8,683 nucleotides of DNA from an uncultured Actinomycetes bacterium (GTDB lineage: Bacteria; Actinomycetota; Actinomycetes; S36-B12), in contig CAIXFB010000170.1 of assembly GCA_903918595.1 (NCBI GenBank), positions 1-8,683 on the forward strand. The letters run 5' to 3'. The first letter of the stretch is position 1. Each line of letters opens with the position of its first letter. Made by a program: the position numbers and the translations under genes. Shown here piece by piece: positions 5,993-8,683 of the stretch. The notes beneath the pieces were generated by a model, which was not told where the DNA came from, searched no databases, and was given only the letters and a program-made list of their open reading frames with translations.

Positions 5993-6846
5993 GATGACTC
6001 CAACGCATCGCCAGCGATGAGGTTCAAATAGACATCTTCCAGACTGGCCCGGCGCACCATGAGACCGGGAATTTCGCCTCCAATGCGCTGGGAAAGATTG
6101 TGGATTAATGCCGTGGGCTCCTGGGTTTTCTCCATTCGCGCCACCCCGTTTTCCATCCAATGCACTTCTGTAGTTCCGTTGTCGCGACCATCGAGCAATT
6201 CCGGTGGTGCACAAGCCAGTAGCCGTCCGCGAGCGATCACCGCCACCCGATCTGCGAGCGCTTCAGCTTCCTCTAAGTAATGGGTGGTGAGCAGAATGGT
6301 TGTGCCGTCGTACTTCAACTGCTCGATGAGCTGCCAAAAATCACGTCGGGCCTCGGGATCAAATCCCGTTGTGGGCTCGTCGAGAAAGAGCATCTCGGGT
6401 TGACCAACGATGCCTAGTGCAACATCTAGTCGCCGTCGCTGACCACCGGATAGGCGATCGATGCGCACCCCCGCACTCTCCTGTAAGCCCACCGCTGCGA
6501 TGACCTCATCGGGGTTCGAGGGATGCGGGTAATAGTGGCTGAAGTGATGAACTGCTTCAGCCACCGTGAGGTCTCCGAGGTCTCTGTCCTGCTGCAGAAC
6601 GATGCCGATTCGGGCCTTCCATGCGCCAGTGGCTTCGGCAGGATCCACGCCCAGGACATCGATCATTCCGCCATCACGCGTTCGAAAACCCTCGAGAATT
6701 TCGGTAAAAGTTGTCTTCCCGGCTCCATTGGGCCCAAGCATTGCCAGACACTCACCACGGGCGATCTCGAGATCCACTCCATCGACGGCCCAGAAATCCC
6801 CGTATCGCTTGCGAACTCCCTCTGCGCGGACAATCAGATCAGGCAC
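5989..6846 (-). CDS. ABC transporter ATP-binding protein (ABC-2 exporter type)
   Basis: The 285-residue cytoplasmic ATPase powers the adjacent permease. All core motifs are present: Walker A GPNGAGKTT (38-46), a Q-loop around GIVLQQD (81-87), signature LSGGQRRR (132-139), Walker B MLFLDEP (152-158) and the switch histidine in TTHYLEEAE (residue 189). The overall form resembles DrrA/CcmA-like exporters, with a C-terminal extension of about 80 residues ending in SLEDVYLNL, common in this class. The start is a GTG at 6846, directly before PDLIVRAEGVRKRYG; no good ribosome site precedes it, so it may be leaderless or weakly translated. It is divergent from aspartokinase, with 38 bases between the start codons. 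The stop overlaps the permease start by 4 bases. Confidence 0.95.
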   Translation of the reverse strand: MPDLIVRAEGVRKRYGDFWAVDGVDLEIARGECLAMLGPNGAGKTTFTEILEGFRTRDGGMIDVLGVDPAEATGAWKARIGIVLQQDRDLGDLTVAEAVHHFSHYYPHPSNPDEVIAAVGLQESAGVRIDRLSGGQRRRLDVALGIVGQPEMLFLDEPTTGFDPEARRDFWQLIEQLKYDGTTILLTTHYLEEAEALADRVAVIARGRLLACAPPELLDGRDNGTTEVHWMENGVARMEKTQEPTALIHNLSQRIGGEIPGLMVRRASLEDVYLNLIAGDALESS

Positions 6847-6870
6847 AAATCATCGTTGCACACGCGCCAG

Positions 6871-6876
6871 TAACAT
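6871..6876 (+). promoter_or_regulatory. Candidate -10 element for aspartokinase
   Basis: TAACAT matches the TAnnnT pattern and ends 8 bases before the GTG start at 6885. Transcription from it would begin at or very near the start codon, giving a leaderless mRNA, which is frequent in actinobacteria and fits the absence of a ribosome site. No matching -35 hexamer is evident, so the call is tentative. Confidence 0.3.
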
Positions 6877-6884
6877 GTCTCCCT

Positions 6885-8171
6885 GTGGCCCTGATTGTGC
6901 AGAAGTTCGGTGGATCCTCCGTCGCAGATGCAGCAAGCATCAAGCGCGTGGCGGGGCGCATCGTTGATACAAAAGCTGCGGGCAACGATGTGGTGGTCAT
7001 CGTCTCGGCAATGGGGGATTCCACCGACGAATTGCTCGATCTGGCCCAGCAGGTCTCCCCGAAGCCCCCGGCCCGTGAACTCGACATGCTGCTCACCGCA
7101 GGAGAGCGGATCTCTATGTCACTGCTCGCTATGGCAATCAGCGATCTTGGTGCTGATGCTCGCTCGTACACAGGCTCGCAGGCCGGCCTGATCACGGACT
7201 CAGCGCATGGCGCAGCCCGAATCATCGACGTAACGCCGGGCCGGATCCAGGAGGCCATCTCAGAAGGTGCGATCCCGATCGTTGCGGGTTTTCAAGGGGT
7301 AGCCCAAGACACCAAAGACATCACGACCCTTGGCCGTGGAGGATCTGACACCACCGCCGTTGCCCTCGCGGCGGCTCTCAATGCTTCGGTCTGTGAGATC
7401 TACACCGACGTCGATGGTGTTTTCAGTGCTGATCCGCGCGTCGTGAGCAAGGCCCGCCAAGTGCCGTACATCACCTATGAGGAGATGCTCGAACTTGCTG
7501 CAGTCGGTGCGAAGGTTCTGCACCTGCGCTGCGTGGAGTACGCCCGCAGGTTTGACCTCCCCATTCACGTGCGCTCCTCCTTCTCATTGAAGGAGGGCAC
7601 ATTCGTTATGTCCCCACAGGCCATCGCGGCCGCCATCGCAGAAGGAAAAGCCATGGAGCAACCGATCATTTCTGGCGTCGCAGCTGACTTGAATGATGCG
7701 AAGGTGACCGTGGTCGGGGTACCCGACAAGCCGGGCGAGGCTGCCGCGATCTTCCGTGCACTCGCCGAAGCGAGCATCAACGTCGACATGATCGTGCAGA
7801 ACGTTTCTGCGGCATCTACTGGTCGCACCGATGTCACCTTCACCTGCCCGCAGGGCATGGCGCAGAAGGCGATGCAGGCCCTTCAGGCTCAGCATGGCTC
7901 CATTGGGTTTGAAGAGCTGACCATCGATGAAGAAATCGCCAAGGTTTCACTCGTCGGGGCTGGCATGCGTTCCCACCCGGGTGTTTCGGCCACGTTCTTT
8001 ACGGCACTGGCCGACGCGAGTGTCAACGTCGAAATGATTTCCACATCGGAAATTCGCATTTCGATCGTCACGCGCGTTGAGGATTCCCAGCGCGCAGTTC
8101 AGGCCTTGCACACCGCCTTCGGCCTCGACGCTGACGGTGAGGCAGTGGTGTACGGAGGCACGGGGCGATGA
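6885..8171 (+). CDS. lysC: Aspartate kinase (alpha subunit, full-length)
   Basis: The enzyme phosphorylates L-aspartate with ATP, the first step towards lysine, threonine, methionine and diaminopimelate. The 428 residues open with the kinase motif IVQKFGGSSVADA (4-16). Catalytic-domain motifs GFQGVAQDTKDITTLG and GRGGSDTTA (150-158) follow, then two ACT regulatory domains (about 265-340 and 345-425), the second with LVGAGMRSHPGVSA and ISTSEIRIS. Residues matching the feedback-inhibition sites of Corynebacterium glutamicum LysC (A279, S301, T308, T311) are conserved here as A286, S308, T315 and T318, so inhibition by lysine plus threonine is expected. The start is the GTG at 6885; the frame is open upstream to 6711, but that part overlaps the divergent ATPase gene. 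The stop overlaps the asd start by 4 bases, so the two are co-translated. Some genomes call the gene ask. Confidence 0.96.
   Translation: MALIVQKFGGSSVADAASIKRVAGRIVDTKAAGNDVVVIVSAMGDSTDELLDLAQQVSPKPPARELDMLLTAGERISMSLLAMAISDLGADARSYTGSQAGLITDSAHGAARIIDVTPGRIQEAISEGAIPIVAGFQGVAQDTKDITTLGRGGSDTTAVALAAALNASVCEIYTDVDGVFSADPRVVSKARQVPYITYEEMLELAAVGAKVLHLRCVEYARRFDLPIHVRSSFSLKEGTFVMSPQAIAAAIAEGKAMEQPIISGVAADLNDAKVTVVGVPDKPGEAAAIFRALAEASINVDMIVQNVSAASTGRTDVTFTCPQGMAQKAMQALQAQHGSIGFEELTIDEEIAKVSLVGAGMRSHPGVSATFFTALADASVNVEMISTSEIRISIVTRVEDSQRAVQALHTAFGLDADGEAVVYGGTGR
7642..7646 (+). promoter_or_regulatory. Internal ribosome binding site for the aspartokinase beta subunit
   Basis: AAGGA lies 6 bases before an in-frame ATG at 7653, inside the aspartokinase gene, within the context GAAGGAAAAGCCATG. 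Its position matches the known internal start of the beta subunit in C. glutamicum. Confidence 0.65.
7653..8171 (+). CDS. lysC: Aspartate kinase beta subunit (internal in-frame start)
   Basis: This is a nested product of 172 residues in the same frame and with the same stop as full-length aspartokinase. It starts at MEQPIISGVAADLNDAKV, aligns with the beta-subunit start of C. glutamicum LysC (MEEAVLTGVATD...) and has the same length, 172 residues. It consists only of the two ACT domains. In the known alpha2-beta2 enzymes it binds the allosteric effectors and stabilises the complex. The support here is homology to that system plus the internal ribosome site; expression is inferred. Confidence 0.65.
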   Translation: MEQPIISGVAADLNDAKVTVVGVPDKPGEAAAIFRALAEASINVDMIVQNVSAASTGRTDVTFTCPQGMAQKAMQALQAQHGSIGFEELTIDEEIAKVSLVGAGMRSHPGVSATFFTALADASVNVEMISTSEIRISIVTRVEDSQRAVQALHTAFGLDADGEAVVYGGTGR

Positions 8172-8683
8172 GTCGTGCATACACCGTTGCAGTAGTCGGA
8201 GCCACCGGCCAGGTTGGCGCCGTGATGCGCAAGCTGCTCATTGAACGTAATTTTCCGATCGGCACGCTGCGGTTGCTCGCATCAGCGCGATCGGCTGGTT
8301 CAACGCTGGAGTGGAACGGCCAAACGATCACGATTGAAGATGCGGCAACCGCTGATCTTGCCGGCATCGACATCGCACTGTTCTCAGCAGGTGGATCCAC
8401 CTCAAAAGAACTTGCACCAAAGTTCGCAGCGGCCGGCGCGATCGTCATCGATAACTCATCGGCTTGGCGGATGGATCCCGATGTGCCACTGGTAGTGAGT
8501 GAAGTGAACCCCGAGGCCATTCACGAAATGCGCAAAGGCATTATCGCGAACCCGAACTGCACCACGATGGCAGCGATGCCGGTCCTGAAGCCACTTGCTG
8601 TCGAGGCTGGGCTTGAGCGCCTTGTGGTGAGTTCTTACCAAGCAGTTTCAGGCAGCGGCCTTGCTGGCGTTGAGGAATTGGCC
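8168..8683 (+). CDS. asd: Aspartate-semialdehyde dehydrogenase, N-terminal half (3' end outside window)
   Basis: The enzyme reduces beta-aspartyl phosphate with NADPH to aspartate semialdehyde, directly after aspartokinase. The 172 residues visible are about half the usual 340-350. They include the nucleotide-binding motif VAVVGATGQVG (7-17), FSAGGSTSKELAP, VIDNSSAWRMDPDVPLVVSEVN, and the catalytic cysteine in NPNCTTM (C131), followed by SSYQAVSGSG. The ATG at 8168 overlaps the aspartokinase TGA stop in an ATGA, so the two enzymes are probably translated as a coupled pair. The reading frame is open to the window end. Confidence 0.96.
   Translation, partial: MSRAYTVAVVGATGQVGAVMRKLLIERNFPIGTLRLLASARSAGSTLEWNGQTITIEDAATADLAGIDIALFSAGGSTSKELAPKFAAAGAIVIDNSSAWRMDPDVPLVVSEVNPEAIHEMRKGIIANPNCTTMAAMPVLKPLAVEAGLERLVVSSYQAVSGSGLAGVEELA

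Noticed and set aside
5993..6214. N-terminal extension of the ABC permease
   Set aside because: It overlaps the ATPase gene in another frame. The ATG at 5992 forms the usual ATGA overlap and begins the typical permease N-terminus.
6711..6884. Upstream extension of the aspartokinase frame
   Set aside because: It lies antisense over the start of the ABC ATPase gene and encodes nothing resembling aspartokinase; the conserved IVQKFGGSS start follows the GTG at 6885.

Overview
The window looks like chromosomal DNA of a member of the Actinomycetota. It is GC-rich, uses GTG starts, and has the order recR, then aspartokinase and asd, which is common in that phylum. The aspartokinase is also the corynebacterial/streptomycete type, with an internal start for a beta subunit. 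The species cannot be fixed from the sequence.

Layout. 1-310: the C-terminal half of recR. 311-4919: an apparent insert. It holds a possible 34-codon ORF, a 780-residue polytopic membrane protein with a very acidic repetitive extracytoplasmic segment (557-2899), and a CASTOR/POLLUX-type ion-channel protein with an RCK-like cytoplasmic part (2960-4867). 4920-5178: a second, 5'-truncated copy of the recR 3' end. 5189-6846, minus strand: an ABC-2 permease and its ATPase, overlapping by 4 bases. 6885-8171: aspartokinase, with an internal in-frame beta-subunit start at 7653. 8168-8683: the start of aspartate-semialdehyde dehydrogenase, cut by the window end. There is no gene-free stretch over 300 bases; 311-439 shows no feature I can defend.

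The most unusual point is that the two membrane-protein genes lie between two 259-base direct repeats of the recR 3' end (52-310 and 4920-5178). The copies differ at 8 positions, and all 8 are synonymous third-codon positions. Both therefore evolved as working recR before coming together, which suggests that a segment from a related lineage entered here, bringing its own recR end and displacing the resident one to the far side. No integrase or transposase is visible, so the mechanism is open, and a chimeric assembly must be excluded.

The two large insert genes are adjacent, co-directional and both integral membrane. I infer that they form a functional unit: a CASTOR-like cation channel plus a partner with an acidic, Ig-like outer region. 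The rest is housekeeping: RecFOR repair, a two-gene ABC exporter of unknown substrate, and the first two steps of the aspartate pathway to lysine, threonine, methionine and diaminopimelate.
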